Below, piece by piece: positions 44,605 through 53,767 of a stretch of DNA of 64,000 nt. The position numbers and the translations under genes were made by a program. Location of the stretch: contig CAJGCI010000002.1 of the NCBI GenBank assembly GCA_904501855.1, forward strand, positions 8,783 through 72,782, given 5' to 3'. The notes beneath the pieces were generated by a model that had not been told where the DNA came from, did no database searches, and saw only the letters and a program-made list of their open reading frames with translations. Position 1 is the first letter of the stretch. Every line of letters begins with the position of its first letter. This stretch comes from Oscillospiraceae bacterium. GTDB taxonomy: Bacteria; Bacillota; Clostridia; Oscillospirales; Oscillospiraceae.

Positions 44605-44619
44605 TTTCCCGGCCACAGA

Positions 44620-45564
44620 TTACCAGGTAGGAGATTCTTCAAACAGTGCCGTGGAGAGATATCGGTCTCCTGTATCCGGGAGCATCACGACGACTGTCTT
44701 TCCGGTATTCTCTTCTTTCTTTGCCAGTTCAATTCCGGCATACAGCGCAGCGCCGGCTGTAATTCCTACCAGAAGGCCTTCCTTTTTTCCTATGATCCGT
44801 CCGCACTCATAGGCGTCATCATCACAGACGGTAACGACTTCATCATAGATGGATGTATCCAGAACCTCCGGGACAAAACCAGCACCGATTCCCTGCAGAT
44901 TATGCGGGCCTGCCTTTTCTCCGGAGAGCACGGCAGAGGTGCTCGGTTCCACCGCTATAACCTTAACGTCTGCTTTCTTTTCTTTCAGATATTGTCCTGT
45001 GCCGGTGATTGTTCCGCCGGTGCCGACTCCTGCCACGAAGAAATCCACTTTTCCTTCCGTATCTTCCCAGATCTCCGGTCCGGTAGTCAGATAGTGTGCT
45101 TCCGCATTGGCAGGATTTACAAACTGTCCAGGAATAAAGGAGTCCGGAATCTCGTCTGCCAGTTCCTTCGCCTTTTCAATCGCTCCTGTCATTCCCTTGG
45201 CGCCCTCTGTAAGGACCAGTTCTGCGCCATATGCTTTCATCAGTTTTTTGCGCTCTTCGGACATCGTTTCCGGCATGACGATAATTGCCCGGTATCCGCG
45301 CACGGCTGCTACGACAGCCAGTCCAATTCCGGTATTTCCGGAAGTTGGCTCTATGATGACCGACCCTTTCTTCAGAAGGCCCTTCTTCTCCGCGTCATCG
45401 ATGAGATTCAACGCAACACGGTCTTTTACCGATCCGCCGGGGTTGTAACTCTCCAGTTTTCCCAGCAGTCTGGCTTTCAGCTGGTATTCCTGTTCCAGTC
45501 CTTTCAGCTCCATGAGAGGGGTTTTGCCGATCAGCTGCTCTGCAGATGTATAGATCTTTCCCAT
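44620..45564 (-). CDS. cysK: Cysteine synthase (O-acetylserine sulfhydrylase)
   Basis: A 314-residue PLP enzyme forming cysteine from O-acetylserine and sulfide. The PLP lysine is in SYNPGGSVKDRVAL; the substrate loop EPTSGNTGIGLAVVAA and the phosphate-binding GVGTGGTITGTGQYL are intact. Length is typical of CysK rather than cystathionine beta-synthase. AGGAG precedes the ATG. It lies 35 nt after mnmA in the same direction, so the sulfur-supplying and tRNA-thiolating enzymes are probably cotranscribed. Confidence 0.93.
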   Translation of the reverse strand: MGKIYTSAEQLIGKTPLMELKGLEQEYQLKARLLGKLESYNPGGSVKDRVALNLIDDAEKKGLLKKGSVIIEPTSGNTGIGLAVVAAVRGYRAIIVMPETMSEERKKLMKAYGAELVLTEGAKGMTGAIEKAKELADEIPDSFIPGQFVNPANAEAHYLTTGPEIWEDTEGKVDFFVAGVGTGGTITGTGQYLKEKKADVKVIAVEPSTSAVLSGEKAGPHNLQGIGAGFVPEVLDTSIYDEVVTVCDDDAYECGRIIGKKEGLLVGITAGAALYAGIELAKKEENTGKTVVVMLPDTGDRYLSTALFEESPTW

Positions 45565-45599
45565 GATGAACTCCTTTCTCCTCTATGATTATTCCATTC

Positions 45600-46655
45600 T
45601 TACACTGTTCTTTTCGGAAGTATGGTTCCTCCTCCCAGCACAAAATCCCCGTCATACAGCACCACGCTCTGTCCCGGAGTAATGGCTCTCTGCGGCGTAT
45701 CAAAAACGATATGTGCGGAAGAGTCCCCTTCGGGATACACCGTACAGGGCTCTTCTTCATGATGATATCGGATCTTTGCCCGGCAACGCACCGGCTGCGT
45801 CGGAGCGCTTCCTGTAATCCAGTTGAACTCTTCCGCATCCAGTTCCCGGCTGAACAGTTTTTCCCGGTATCCCAGCACAACTGTGTTCTGTTCCGGATCG
45901 ATCCGGCACACGTAAAGAGGTTCCGGTGCCGCAATTCCAAGTCCACGGCGCTGACCTACGGTATAGTGGATAATTCCACGGTGCGTGCCTATCACGGCGC
46001 CTTCCGTATCAACAAACGGACCCGGCCTGCTGCCTTCTTTCGTATACTCTTCAATAACTCGGGCATAATCTCCGTCCGGAACAAAACAGATATCCTGACT
46101 GTCTTTCTGTCGGGCGTTGACAAATCCCCAGGCTTCCGCCATCTCCCGGATTTTGGTCTTTTGGTATGTGCCCAGCGGAAACCGGCTTTTCTCCAGCTGT
46201 TCCTGTGAGAGGCGATACAGCATATAGCTCTGATCTTTATTTCGGTCTTCTGCTTTCCTCAGAAGGTACGTGTCCGAATCCTTTTCTATCTGAGCATAAT
46301 GTCCAGTAACGATCTTGTCGCAACTCAGTTGCTCGGCCCGCTCCATCAGCTTTCCGAATTTCAGTTTCTTGTTGCACACGATGCACGGATTCGGTGTCTG
46401 TCCGTGAAGATACGCCTGAACGAACGAATCGATAATTTCTTTTTTAAATTCTTCCTGATAATCCTCTACGTAGAAGGGGATTCCGAGCCGTTTCGCAACT
46501 GCTCTTGCTGCGGCAGTATCATCGGTATGTTCGACTGCGTTCTTCGGGAACAGTGACATGGTCAATCCGACACAGTCCTCACCCTGTTCCTGCATAAGGC
46601 GTACCGCAACACTGGAATCCACACCTCCGCTCATTGCTATCAATGCTTTTCCCAT
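45600..46655 (-). CDS. mnmA: tRNA-specific 2-thiouridylase MnmA
   Basis: A 351-residue tRNA-modifying enzyme that puts sulfur on uridine-34 of Lys, Glu and Gln tRNAs. PP-loop AMSGGVDSSVA at the start, the catalytic cysteines in PNPCIVCNKKLKFG and SQDICFVPDG, and the KDQSYMLYRLSQ segment are all present. No IscS is adjacent. The 141-nt gap upstream holds only the anti-sigma terminator and this gene's promoter region. Confidence 0.94.
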   Translation of the reverse strand: MGKALIAMSGGVDSSVAVRLMQEQGEDCVGLTMSLFPKNAVEHTDDTAAARAVAKRLGIPFYVEDYQEEFKKEIIDSFVQAYLHGQTPNPCIVCNKKLKFGKLMERAEQLSCDKIVTGHYAQIEKDSDTYLLRKAEDRNKDQSYMLYRLSQEQLEKSRFPLGTYQKTKIREMAEAWGFVNARQKDSQDICFVPDGDYARVIEEYTKEGSRPGPFVDTEGAVIGTHRGIIHYTVGQRRGLGIAAPEPLYVCRIDPEQNTVVLGYREKLFSRELDAEEFNWITGSAPTQPVRCRAKIRYHHEEEPCTVYPEGDSSAHIVFDTPQRAITPGQSVVLYDGDFVLGGGTILPKRTV

Positions 46656-46742
46656 AGAATTGTCTCTTTCATTTTTCTGATTAATGGCATCTTATTCCCC
46701 ACAGGTTTTTCTGTCAATAGCACTCCGGAACGAGCCGTCAAA

Positions 46743-46773
46743 AAAGGAGCTGTTCCGAGGAACTGCTCCTTTT
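46743..46773 (-). terminator. Terminator of the sigma/anti-sigma operon
   Basis: AAAGGAGC pairs with GCTCCTTT, and the interior GTTC/GAAC pairs further after a mismatch, giving a long interrupted hairpin; a run of T follows on the minus strand (46737-46743). It lies 24 nt beyond the anti-sigma stop. Confidence 0.85.
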
Positions 46774-46796
46774 GTCAGGACAATCTTATGTTTTGA

Positions 46797-47858
46797 TTAT
46801 TCCGTCACTTCTTCCATCGGAGGAAGCGATGGGGCGGCCGTAACTTCCGGCGTGGGCGTCGGAATCTGTGTCGCCGTAGGTGTCGGTTCTTCAGTCTCTG
46901 CCGGCGGAATCGTCGCAGTGGGAGACGGCGTCGGATTCGGAGCCGTTGTCTGCGTCGGAGTCGGTTTCGGCGGCAGCGTTACGGTTGCCGAAGGCTTCGG
47001 AGCCGTTGTCGGTCCCGGTTTGTTGCTGGACCCCGGCGTTGAACTGCTGGCGCCCGGTGTGGCCGGGGACGCACTTTCCTTCGGCTCTTCCGTCGAAGTC
47101 ACATCCTCCACGGCCTTTCCTGTGTCGCCAAGATGCTCGCTGACTGTATTGGACAGCTGGCTCATGGACATCGTAGACAGGCTGTCGAACTTCGCTTCGG
47201 GTACGACATCGGCAATGGTCTGAATAAACGCCGCTTTCCCTTCCGAAATCCCATACTGATCTGCCAGTTCTTTCAGTGTGTCCTGAGATCGCAAATGCTG
47301 TTTATACACTTTCAGTTTGATACCGCTTTCCTTCTGTGTGCTGACGGCAGCATCTACTGCGATCTTTTCCAGTTTCTGTGTGCGTTTGTCATTGTTTCCG
47401 ATAACGGAAATCAGAATCGCGTTTTCCTTTTTGTTGATATATCCCTCATCGATCAGGGAAAGGACCGTTCCTCGAACGATATCTTTAGGAGAGCTTGCTT
47501 CTGCTTTCTCCTTTTCAATGATCTTGGAGGCATCTTTATTCAGTCCCTGATAGTTTACTACATCTCCATAACGGTTCACTTCGATCGCCACGCTTGGATT
47601 AACGTCGATCTGAATCACATCCGTCGGGATCTTGGTGGAACGATAGCCGACGATTCCGGTGCCAAGCACCAGGAACAGCACGGCCGCCCAAGCCAGTTTC
47701 ATCAAATTGGAGACCGCATGTTTGTTCGAGCGAGTTTCCTTTTCTTTCTGATCCCTGGAGTTCTGTATTCTTTCAAGTATGATATCAAAATTGTCCGGAG
47801 TAGCGGCACTGAATTCCTCGCGGATCAACGCCTCTAGTTCTTTGTCATTCAATATCAT
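46797..47858 (-). CDS. RsgI-like anti-sigma factor with Pro/Thr-rich tail
   Basis: About 353 residues. A cytoplasmic N-terminal part (1-53), one membrane helix (about 54-73, WAAVLFLVLGTGIVGY), then an extracytoplasmic IDVNPSVAIEVNRYGDVVNY segment typical of RsgI-type anti-sigma factors. From about residue 248 to the end it is low-complexity Pro/Thr/Ser/Ala with no recognisable binding domain, likely spanning the wall. It overlaps the sigma gene, so the pair is translationally coupled. The start is unclear: two GTG codons (47864, 47861), ATG 47858 and TTG 47852 compete; the best ribosome site (AGGTGG) has ideal spacing only to the TTG. Confidence 0.82.
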   Translation of the reverse strand: MILNDKELEALIREEFSAATPDNFDIILERIQNSRDQKEKETRSNKHAVSNLMKLAWAAVLFLVLGTGIVGYRSTKIPTDVIQIDVNPSVAIEVNRYGDVVNYQGLNKDASKIIEKEKAEASSPKDIVRGTVLSLIDEGYINKKENAILISVIGNNDKRTQKLEKIAVDAAVSTQKESGIKLKVYKQHLRSQDTLKELADQYGISEGKAAFIQTIADVVPEAKFDSLSTMSMSQLSNTVSEHLGDTGKAVEDVTSTEEPKESASPATPGASSSTPGSSNKPGPTTAPKPSATVTLPPKPTPTQTTAPNPTPSPTATIPPAETEEPTPTATQIPTPTPEVTAAPSLPPMEEVTE

Positions 47859-48420
47859 CACCACCTATTATTCTTCTCATTTTTTCAAGAGAACGCTTGT
47901 ACTTCGTAAGTACGGTGGGCAGAGGAATCTTCATGATCTCCGCGATTTCGCGGTGTTTCATTCCGGTCATCGCATGCAGTATAACAATCTGCCGATCTTC
48001 GTCCTTTAATTCATTCAAGGCCTTTCGAAGCATGAGCCGCCGGTCGCTTTGGGCGAAATCATCGGACTTTGCCACATCCATATAGTCCTCTAACGAAGAA
48101 TTGCGGTTATCCATCCGCTTCAGCTTCATCAGGGCTATATTCTTTGTGATGGTCATGATCCAGGCCATGGGCTTGCCTTGGGACACATACTTTTCTGCAT
48201 TCTGTGCGATGTTCACGAAGGCATCCTGCATGACGTCTTCCGCTGTCGTCGGATTCTGAATAATGGACAGTGCATATGTATAGACGGCTGAAGAGACCCG
48301 CTCATAAAGATCTCTCAGCGCATCCATGTCCCCGTCCGCCACTTTCTGTAACAGAAGGTCCAGGATCTCGACATCGCTCAGGCTGCTGATGTTCTCTTTT
48401 TCGGAAATTGAGTGGTTCAT
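47845..48420 (-). CDS. ECF-type RNA polymerase sigma factor
   Basis: A 191-residue sigma factor with region 2 (TYALSIIQNPTTAEDVMQDA, WIMTITKNIALMKLKR) and region 4 (ELKDEDRQIVILHAMTGMKH, then REIAEIMKIPLPTV). There is no region 1 or 3, as expected for an extracytoplasmic-function factor. It is held by the membrane protein encoded next. The ATG at 48420 is preferred over one at 48429, because the strong GGAGGGGAG site has 9-nt spacing only to the former. I looked for an autoregulated GGAAC-type promoter upstream but spacing was wrong. Confidence 0.9.
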   Translation of the reverse strand: MNHSISEKENISSLSDVEILDLLLQKVADGDMDALRDLYERVSSAVYTYALSIIQNPTTAEDVMQDAFVNIAQNAEKYVSQGKPMAWIMTITKNIALMKLKRMDNRNSSLEDYMDVAKSDDFAQSDRRLMLRKALNELKDEDRQIVILHAMTGMKHREIAEIMKIPLPTVLTKYKRSLEKMRRIIGGDDIE

Positions 48421-48515
48421 TAAAACCATCTCCCCTCCCTATAATAATAAATCGTAAGGTGGTCGTTTTATTGCAAAGTTCCTAAAGAAATCTTAACTAT
48501 TTTTTCTTATGCGGT

Positions 48516-48542
48516 GAAAGCCAGTCCTGAGGACTGGCTTTC
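48516..48542 (-). other. Stable hairpin at the 3' end of tRNA-Leu
   Basis: A perfect 12-bp inverted repeat (GAAAGCCAGTCC, loop TGA, GGACTGGCTTTC) directly after the encoded CCA. No T-run follows on the minus strand, so it may be a processing signal or an inefficient terminator, which would let transcription continue into the sigma gene. Confidence 0.6.
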
Positions 48543-48631
48543 TGGTGCCGGTAGCCGGGGTCGAACCGGCACGATGTTTTATCATCGAGGGATTTTAAGT
48601 CCCTTGCGTCTGCCAATTCCGCCATACCGGC
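48543..48631 (-). tRNA. tRNA-Leu (anticodon TAA)
   Basis: An 89-nt class II tRNA on the minus strand with the CCA end encoded. Acceptor GCCGGTA pairs with TACCGGC; the anticodon arm AGGGA-CTTAAAA-TCCCT gives anticodon TAA. The long variable arm CGATGATAAAACATCG and T arm GCCGGTTCGACCCCGGC are complete. It decodes TTA and, with wobble, TTG. Confidence 0.95.
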
Positions 48632-48645
48632 GTTGGAACAGTGTT

Positions 48646-48675
48646 AATTTACCATTTCGTAAAGGGCGATGTCAA
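48646..48675 (-). promoter_or_regulatory. Promoter of tRNA-Leu
   Basis: On the minus strand TTGACA (48670-48675) and TAAATT (48646-48651), 18-nt spacer, 14 nt before the tRNA 5' end. The consensus -35 fits a stable-RNA promoter. Confidence 0.7.
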
Positions 48676-48787
48676 GAGTCCCTCTTTCCCTTGCGATTTG
48701 TCTGACTGAATGATATTATTAACTTGCTTATTACTATATTATAAGAAAGAACTTTTTTCGGGTTCTTTTTTCAGTTTTTGGGACGTT

Positions 48788-50794
48788 ATGAACTATCAGA
48801 ACTGGAAAATTCCATATCGACAGCCTGCCCTTTCCCCCCAATGTTCCGAGGCAGGCTATCCTCCTTTATTGGCCCTTTTGCTTTCTCAGAAGGAGCTTTC
48901 GGAGGGGCTTGATCCGGAGAATTATCTTCGTTGTGATATCTCTCAGCTTCAGGATCCTTATCTGCTCCGCGGAATGGAGCCCGCAGTGGAACGCATTAAG
49001 GAGGCCATCTCTGCGCAGGAGACTGTCGCCGTTTTCGGAGATTATGATGTTGACGGTATCACCTCCACCTGTCTGATGACGGATTTTCTTACGCAATGCG
49101 GCCTTACCGTGTTCCCGTACATTCCCGATCGTCTGGATGAGGGATATGGTCTGAACAACGATGCCATCTCCAACTTTTGCGATCACGGAGTCTCTCTGAT
49201 TGTCACGGTGGACTGCGGAATCACTGCGGCGGAAGAAGTTTCCTTTGCTTCCGAGCTTGGTATTGACGTCATTATTACCGATCACCATGAGTGCCAGGAA
49301 GGGATTCCAAAGGACGCTGTCGCCGTGGTAAATCCGCGTCAGACGAACTGCCACTATCCCAACAAGGATCTTGCAGGAGTCGGCGTCGCGCTGAAAGTCG
49401 CCTGTGCCGTTTCCGGGCAGGAGGAGAAAATGCTCCGCCGGTATGGCGAATGGGCCGCCATCGGAACCATCGCCGATGTGATGCCGCTGACAGAGGAAAA
49501 CCGATTTCTGGTTAAATACGGTCTGGATAAGATTGCGCACAATCCGTCCCCCGGAGTCGATGCGCTTCTCATACAGTCCGGGACAAAAGGAAAGAAAATC
49601 ACCTCAACCTCCGTGGGCTACACCCTGGCTCCGCGCCTCAATGCGTCCGGCCGTCTGGGTCAGGCAATGGTAGCGTATCGGCTTCTGACGGAAACCGATC
49701 CGCGGAAAGCACAGCTTCTGGCAGAAGAACTTTGTGAACTGAACCGGCAGCGACAGGAGATCGAGACGGAGATCTGGAACGAGGCGCATCATATGATACA
49801 GGATTCCGCCCCCATGGGTCCCATCGTCCTGTCCAGCGACCACTGGCATCCCGGTGTCATAGGCATTGCTGCCTCCCGGCTGGCAGATCAGTACTCCTTC
49901 CCGGCTGTCATGATCTACCTGAACGGCAATCTGGGAAAAGGCTCTTGCCGCAGCTATGGCTCTTTTAATATTTTCGATGCGCTTTCCGCCTGCTCCTCCC
50001 ATCTGGAAGGATTCGGCGGACATGCTCAGGCCGCAGGCCTTACCATCCGAAAGGAACAGATCCCCGCTTTCTGTGCTGCGCTCCGTGAATACTACCAGGA
50101 GAACGCCACGGAAGAGAGTATGGAGCTGTCCTGTGACCTTCTTGTTCAGGATCCGTCGCTCCTTTCCCGCACCAACGTGCAGGCACTGGATCTGCTGGAG
50201 CCGTTTGGCAACGGAAATCCGGCACCCGTGCTTTGCGTACAGGGTGCTACGATCTATGACTGTCGTTCCATTGGAAACGGAAAACACGTTCGCTTCCGGC
50301 TGGCTTTTCAGGGTGCCTGGTTTGATTGTGTCTTTTTCTCACACGCCATTACCCAGATGCCTGTCCGCGACGGAGATGTTGTCGACATGGCATTTCATGC
50401 ACAGATTAACGACTATAACGGCGTACAGTCCGTACAGCTTCTGGTCGTGGACATCCGGCCACACCAGCCGGAAGAGCTATGCAGAGCGCTGACCGCTGCA
50501 CCGGAAAATGTCCTGTGGTGCTGTCATCAGTTCTGCCCTTCCCGCAATGATTTTGTTTCCGTGTGGAAAGCCTTGACGACCCACGGATCCGAACTGCCAG
50601 CCTCTTTCGGCATGCTGCTCTCCCGGTGTCCCGACGGTGTTGCTCCGGAGGCTTATCTGATTTGTCTGCAGGTATGGCTGGAGCTTGGGCTGCTCGTTCC
50701 CGGTCCGGACGGTTCCGTTCTCGGCGCCCGGGTGGAGCCGGAACAAAGAAAAATCAATCTGCAGGATTCAAAGATTCTGCAGGAACTTCAATAA
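48788..50794 (+). CDS. recJ: Single-stranded-DNA-specific exonuclease RecJ
   Basis: A 668-residue DHH-family 5'-3' exonuclease of recombination and repair. Motifs VFGDYDVDGITST, VDCGITA, ITDHHE and the DHHA1 segment FGGHAQAAGLTI are intact; SSDHWHPGVIGIAASRL precedes it, and an OB-fold region follows. The ATG at 48788 is chosen because the longer frame opening adds a hydrophobic leader that overlaps the tRNA promoter. A C-terminal extension of about 110 residues (from about 560) has no family I can name. relA follows 21 nt later. Confidence 0.92.
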   Translation: MNYQNWKIPYRQPALSPQCSEAGYPPLLALLLSQKELSEGLDPENYLRCDISQLQDPYLLRGMEPAVERIKEAISAQETVAVFGDYDVDGITSTCLMTDFLTQCGLTVFPYIPDRLDEGYGLNNDAISNFCDHGVSLIVTVDCGITAAEEVSFASELGIDVIITDHHECQEGIPKDAVAVVNPRQTNCHYPNKDLAGVGVALKVACAVSGQEEKMLRRYGEWAAIGTIADVMPLTEENRFLVKYGLDKIAHNPSPGVDALLIQSGTKGKKITSTSVGYTLAPRLNASGRLGQAMVAYRLLTETDPRKAQLLAEELCELNRQRQEIETEIWNEAHHMIQDSAPMGPIVLSSDHWHPGVIGIAASRLADQYSFPAVMIYLNGNLGKGSCRSYGSFNIFDALSACSSHLEGFGGHAQAAGLTIRKEQIPAFCAALREYYQENATEESMELSCDLLVQDPSLLSRTNVQALDLLEPFGNGNPAPVLCVQGATIYDCRSIGNGKHVRFRLAFQGAWFDCVFFSHAITQMPVRDGDVVDMAFHAQINDYNGVQSVQLLVVDIRPHQPEELCRALTAAPENVLWCCHQFCPSRNDFVSVWKALTTHGSELPASFGMLLSRCPDGVAPEAYLICLQVWLELGLLVPGPDGSVLGARVEPEQRKINLQDSKILQELQ

Positions 50795-50815
50795 GAAAGA
50801 AAGGAGGTGCTGAAG

Positions 50816-53071
50816 ATGTCTGAAGTACTCAACGCTACTGCCCCGCAACTGGATCCCGATGCCATGTTTCTGTCTCTGAAGGAGGCCGTTGAAAATGGTA
50901 CCATCGCCATGGATATTGACCGTATCACGGCCGCTTATGAATACGCACGATCTGCACATGAAGGCCAGCTGCGCAAGGACGGTTCCCCTTATGTGACTCA
51001 TTGTGTCGCTGCGGCACATATAGCTTTGGAAATGGGACTGGACGAAGATTCCATCGTCGCGTCGCTGCTTCACGACGTCATCGAAGACACCTCCTCCGGA
51101 TATGATGAACTCTCCCGTCTGTTCGGTTCCACCGTTGCCGATCTTGTGGAAGGCGTTACCAAGCTGACCCGTGTCCAGTACACCAGCAAAGAAGACGAAC
51201 AGATGGAGAACATGCGCAAGATGCTCATGGCCATGACGAAGGACATTCGCGTCATCCTCATCAAAATCGCGGATCGTCTCCATAACATGCGCACCATGGA
51301 GTATCAGACGGAAGAGAAGCAGAGGACAAAATCACTGGAAACCATGGAGATCTATGCACCTCTGGCCCACCGTCTCGGAATGCAGCGAGCCAAATGGGAG
51401 CTGGAAGATCTCTCTCTGAAGTATCTGGATCCGGAAGGATACCAGGAAATCACCGATGTGCTGGACACAAAAATGCAGGTTCTGGAAGAATTCATGCATT
51501 CGGTAGACTCCCAGATCGAGGCGCGTCTGTCCTCTGATCACATCAACGCCACCGTGTACAGCCGCATCAAACATATTTACAGTATTTACCGCAAAATGTA
51601 TGCCCAGAAACTGGACATCAACGGCATTTTTGATCTTTGTGCCTTCCGGGTAATCGTGGACACGATCCCCGACTGCTATAACGTATTGGGAATTATCCAT
51701 GATATGTTCAAACCCGTGCCCGGTCGTTTTAAAGATTATATCTCCACGCCGAAGCCCAATATGTACCAGTCGGTACACACCACCGTTATCGGCTCAGAGG
51801 GCATTCCCTTTGAAGTGCAGATCCGCACCTGGGAAATGCATCGCATGGCAGAGTACGGCATCGCCGCTCATTGGAAATACAAAATGGGCAATGTTCCCGT
51901 AAAGTCAGGGGACGAGGAAAACTACGCGTGGATCCGGCGTCTTCTGGAAAGCCAGCAGGAATCCGACGCTTCGGACTTTTTCCACAACATGAAGATCGAC
52001 ATGTTTGCCGACGAAGTCTTCGTATTCTCCCCCAAGGGAGATGTCATTAATCTTCCTGCCGGAGCGACTCCCATCGATTTTGCGTACAGCATCCACTCCG
52101 GAGTTGGAAACACCATGGTTGGTGCATCCGTTAACGGGCGGATCGTCACGTTCGATCATGTCCTGCAGAACGGAGACATCGTAGAGATCCGAACCTCCAA
52201 AAACGCTCCCGGTCCCAGCCGAGACTGGCTGACGCTGGCCAAAAGCGGGTCCGCACGCACCAAGATCAAACAATGGTTCAAAAAAGAACGCCGGGAGGAG
52301 AACATCGAGACCGGAAAGGCCATGTTCGAAGCGGAGGCTCATTCCCGAAATCTTTCCGTAACAGCATTGACCAACGAAGAGATGTTGCCTCTTCTGCTGA
52401 AGAGAGTATCCTTCCCCACACTGGATGATCTGTATGCTGCCATCGGTTACGGTGGAATGACGGCTACCCGTGCAGTAAACCGTATGAACGATGAACTGCA
52501 GCGTCACCAGCGATCCGCAGAGAAGAAGACCGTTGTAGATAAGGTCAATGAGGCCGCAGAACGACGAAACCAGCAGGAGGCCCATCGAAGAGGAAAGCCG
52601 GTACACGGAGTGCTGGTAGAGGGACTGGACAACTGTCTGATCAAATTCTCCCGCTGCTGTACGCCGGTACCGGGTGATGATATCGTCGGTTATATTACCA
52701 GAGGCCAGGGCGTATCCATTCATCGAAAAGACTGTGAAAACTACCTGCGTCATCCTCACTCGATGGAGGAAGACGGCCGATGGATCCCCGTCAGCTGGGC
52801 CGAAGAAATCGATGATACCTACAACACCAACATCACGGTTGTCTCCACAGAACGGCAGGGTCTTGTTCTGGATGTTGCAACCATCCTCAATGCGCTCAAT
52901 TCCAAAGTTCGTTCTCTGAACGCCCGTGATACCGGTGACGGTCTCAGCCTTGTGGCGGTTTCTCTTGAGGTCCACTCTCTGAACGAACTGCAGTCCATCA
53001 TCAACCGACTGAGCGGTATCCGCGGGGTTTCGCAGGTCGTGCGAAATGGAGCGAGCCAAAAAGACCTATAA
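50816..53071 (+). CDS. relA: Bifunctional (p)ppGpp synthetase/hydrolase RelA/SpoT
   Basis: A 751-residue Rsh enzyme for the stringent response. HD hydrolase (HCVAAAHIALEMGLDEDSIV, LLHDVIEDT), synthetase with GRFKDYISTPKPNMYQSVHT, where RFKD rather than EFDD marks the bifunctional magnesium type, then TGS (FVFSPKGDVINLPAGATPID), zinc-finger (SRCCTPVPGDDIVGY, then HRKDC) and a C-terminal ACT domain. The hydrolase site looks complete. AAGGAGG is 8 nt before the ATG. It lies in the recJ-relA-hydrolase order common in Bacillota. Confidence 0.95.
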   Translation: MSEVLNATAPQLDPDAMFLSLKEAVENGTIAMDIDRITAAYEYARSAHEGQLRKDGSPYVTHCVAAAHIALEMGLDEDSIVASLLHDVIEDTSSGYDELSRLFGSTVADLVEGVTKLTRVQYTSKEDEQMENMRKMLMAMTKDIRVILIKIADRLHNMRTMEYQTEEKQRTKSLETMEIYAPLAHRLGMQRAKWELEDLSLKYLDPEGYQEITDVLDTKMQVLEEFMHSVDSQIEARLSSDHINATVYSRIKHIYSIYRKMYAQKLDINGIFDLCAFRVIVDTIPDCYNVLGIIHDMFKPVPGRFKDYISTPKPNMYQSVHTTVIGSEGIPFEVQIRTWEMHRMAEYGIAAHWKYKMGNVPVKSGDEENYAWIRRLLESQQESDASDFFHNMKIDMFADEVFVFSPKGDVINLPAGATPIDFAYSIHSGVGNTMVGASVNGRIVTFDHVLQNGDIVEIRTSKNAPGPSRDWLTLAKSGSARTKIKQWFKKERREENIETGKAMFEAEAHSRNLSVTALTNEEMLPLLLKRVSFPTLDDLYAAIGYGGMTATRAVNRMNDELQRHQRSAEKKTVVDKVNEAAERRNQQEAHRRGKPVHGVLVEGLDNCLIKFSRCCTPVPGDDIVGYITRGQGVSIHRKDCENYLRHPHSMEEDGRWIPVSWAEEIDDTYNTNITVVSTERQGLVLDVATILNALNSKVRSLNARDTGDGLSLVAVSLEVHSLNELQSIINRLSGIRGVSQVVRNGASQKDL

Positions 53072-53095
53072 TGATAAGGGAAGGAGTAATCCGAT

Positions 53096-53707
53096 ATGCT
53101 GATTAAAACACTTCCGGTTGGGCAGCTGGAAACCAACTGTTATGTCGTTACCGATGAAACCTCGATGGACTGTGCTGTCATCGATCCCGGCGACGAATCC
53201 AATTCCATCTTAAACTATCTCGAAGAGCATAAAATGAACTGCCGCGCGATCCTGATCACTCACGGACACTGGGATCACACCGGGGCGGCTGCTGCAATCG
53301 TCGAGGAGACCGGTGCAGATCTTTATATCCACCAGCTGGATACGACTTCTAATCCTATGGAAGCAAGATATAAATATCTGGCTCCGGAAAATACCCGCTT
53401 CTATGATGAAGGCGATGAGATCCACATTGGTTCTCTTGTCTTTCGGGTCATGTTCACTCCCGGCCATTCTCCCGGCGGAGTCACTTTGGTCTGTGAGGAC
53501 GCAGTTTTCTGCGGCGACACTCTATTCCGCGGCAGTTGCGGCCGCACCGATCTTCCCGGCGGCGATATCAATGAGGAACTTCGCTCCATTCTGCGGATCT
53601 GCAAACTGCCCGGGGAATATGATGTTTTTCCCGGCCACATGGATTCCACAACACTGGAGCGGGAAAGAAATTTCAACTATTACTGCCGTCAGGCACTTGG
53701 TTTGTGA
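53096..53707 (+). CDS. Metallo-beta-lactamase-fold hydrolase (glyoxalase II-like)
   Basis: A 203-residue hydrolase with the zinc motif ITHGHWDHTGA (H-x-H-x-D-H), a downstream TPGHSPGGV, FCGDTLFRGSCGRTD and PGHMDSTTLERE, the ligand order of the YcbL/glyoxalase II group. It likely cleaves a thioester such as S-lactoylglutathione-like or bacillithiol/coenzyme A conjugates; substrate unknown. It starts 24 nt after relA with AAGGGAAGGAG ahead. This gene commonly follows relA in clostridia. Confidence 0.88.
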   Translation: MLIKTLPVGQLETNCYVVTDETSMDCAVIDPGDESNSILNYLEEHKMNCRAILITHGHWDHTGAAAAIVEETGADLYIHQLDTTSNPMEARYKYLAPENTRFYDEGDEIHIGSLVFRVMFTPGHSPGGVTLVCEDAVFCGDTLFRGSCGRTDLPGGDINEELRSILRICKLPGEYDVFPGHMDSTTLERERNFNYYCRQALGL

Positions 53708-53719
53708 GAAGAAAAAGAA

Positions 53720-53757
53720 AAAAGGCTCTCTGCAATTGCTGCAGGGAGCCTTTTCCT
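53720..53757. terminator. Bidirectional terminator between the hydrolase and pnp
   Basis: A 15-bp stem with one G-T pair (AAAAGGCTCTCTGCA with TGCAGGGAGCCTTTT), 5-nt loop and T-runs on both strands. Confidence 0.93.
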
Positions 53758-53767
53758 TTTTCGTTTA

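Noticed and set aside
48430..48515. Autoregulated ECF promoter (GGAAC-type) upstream of the sigma gene
   Set aside because: A GGAAC is present on the minus strand, but the nearest possible CG-type -10 elements lie 12 or 23 nt away rather than about 16.
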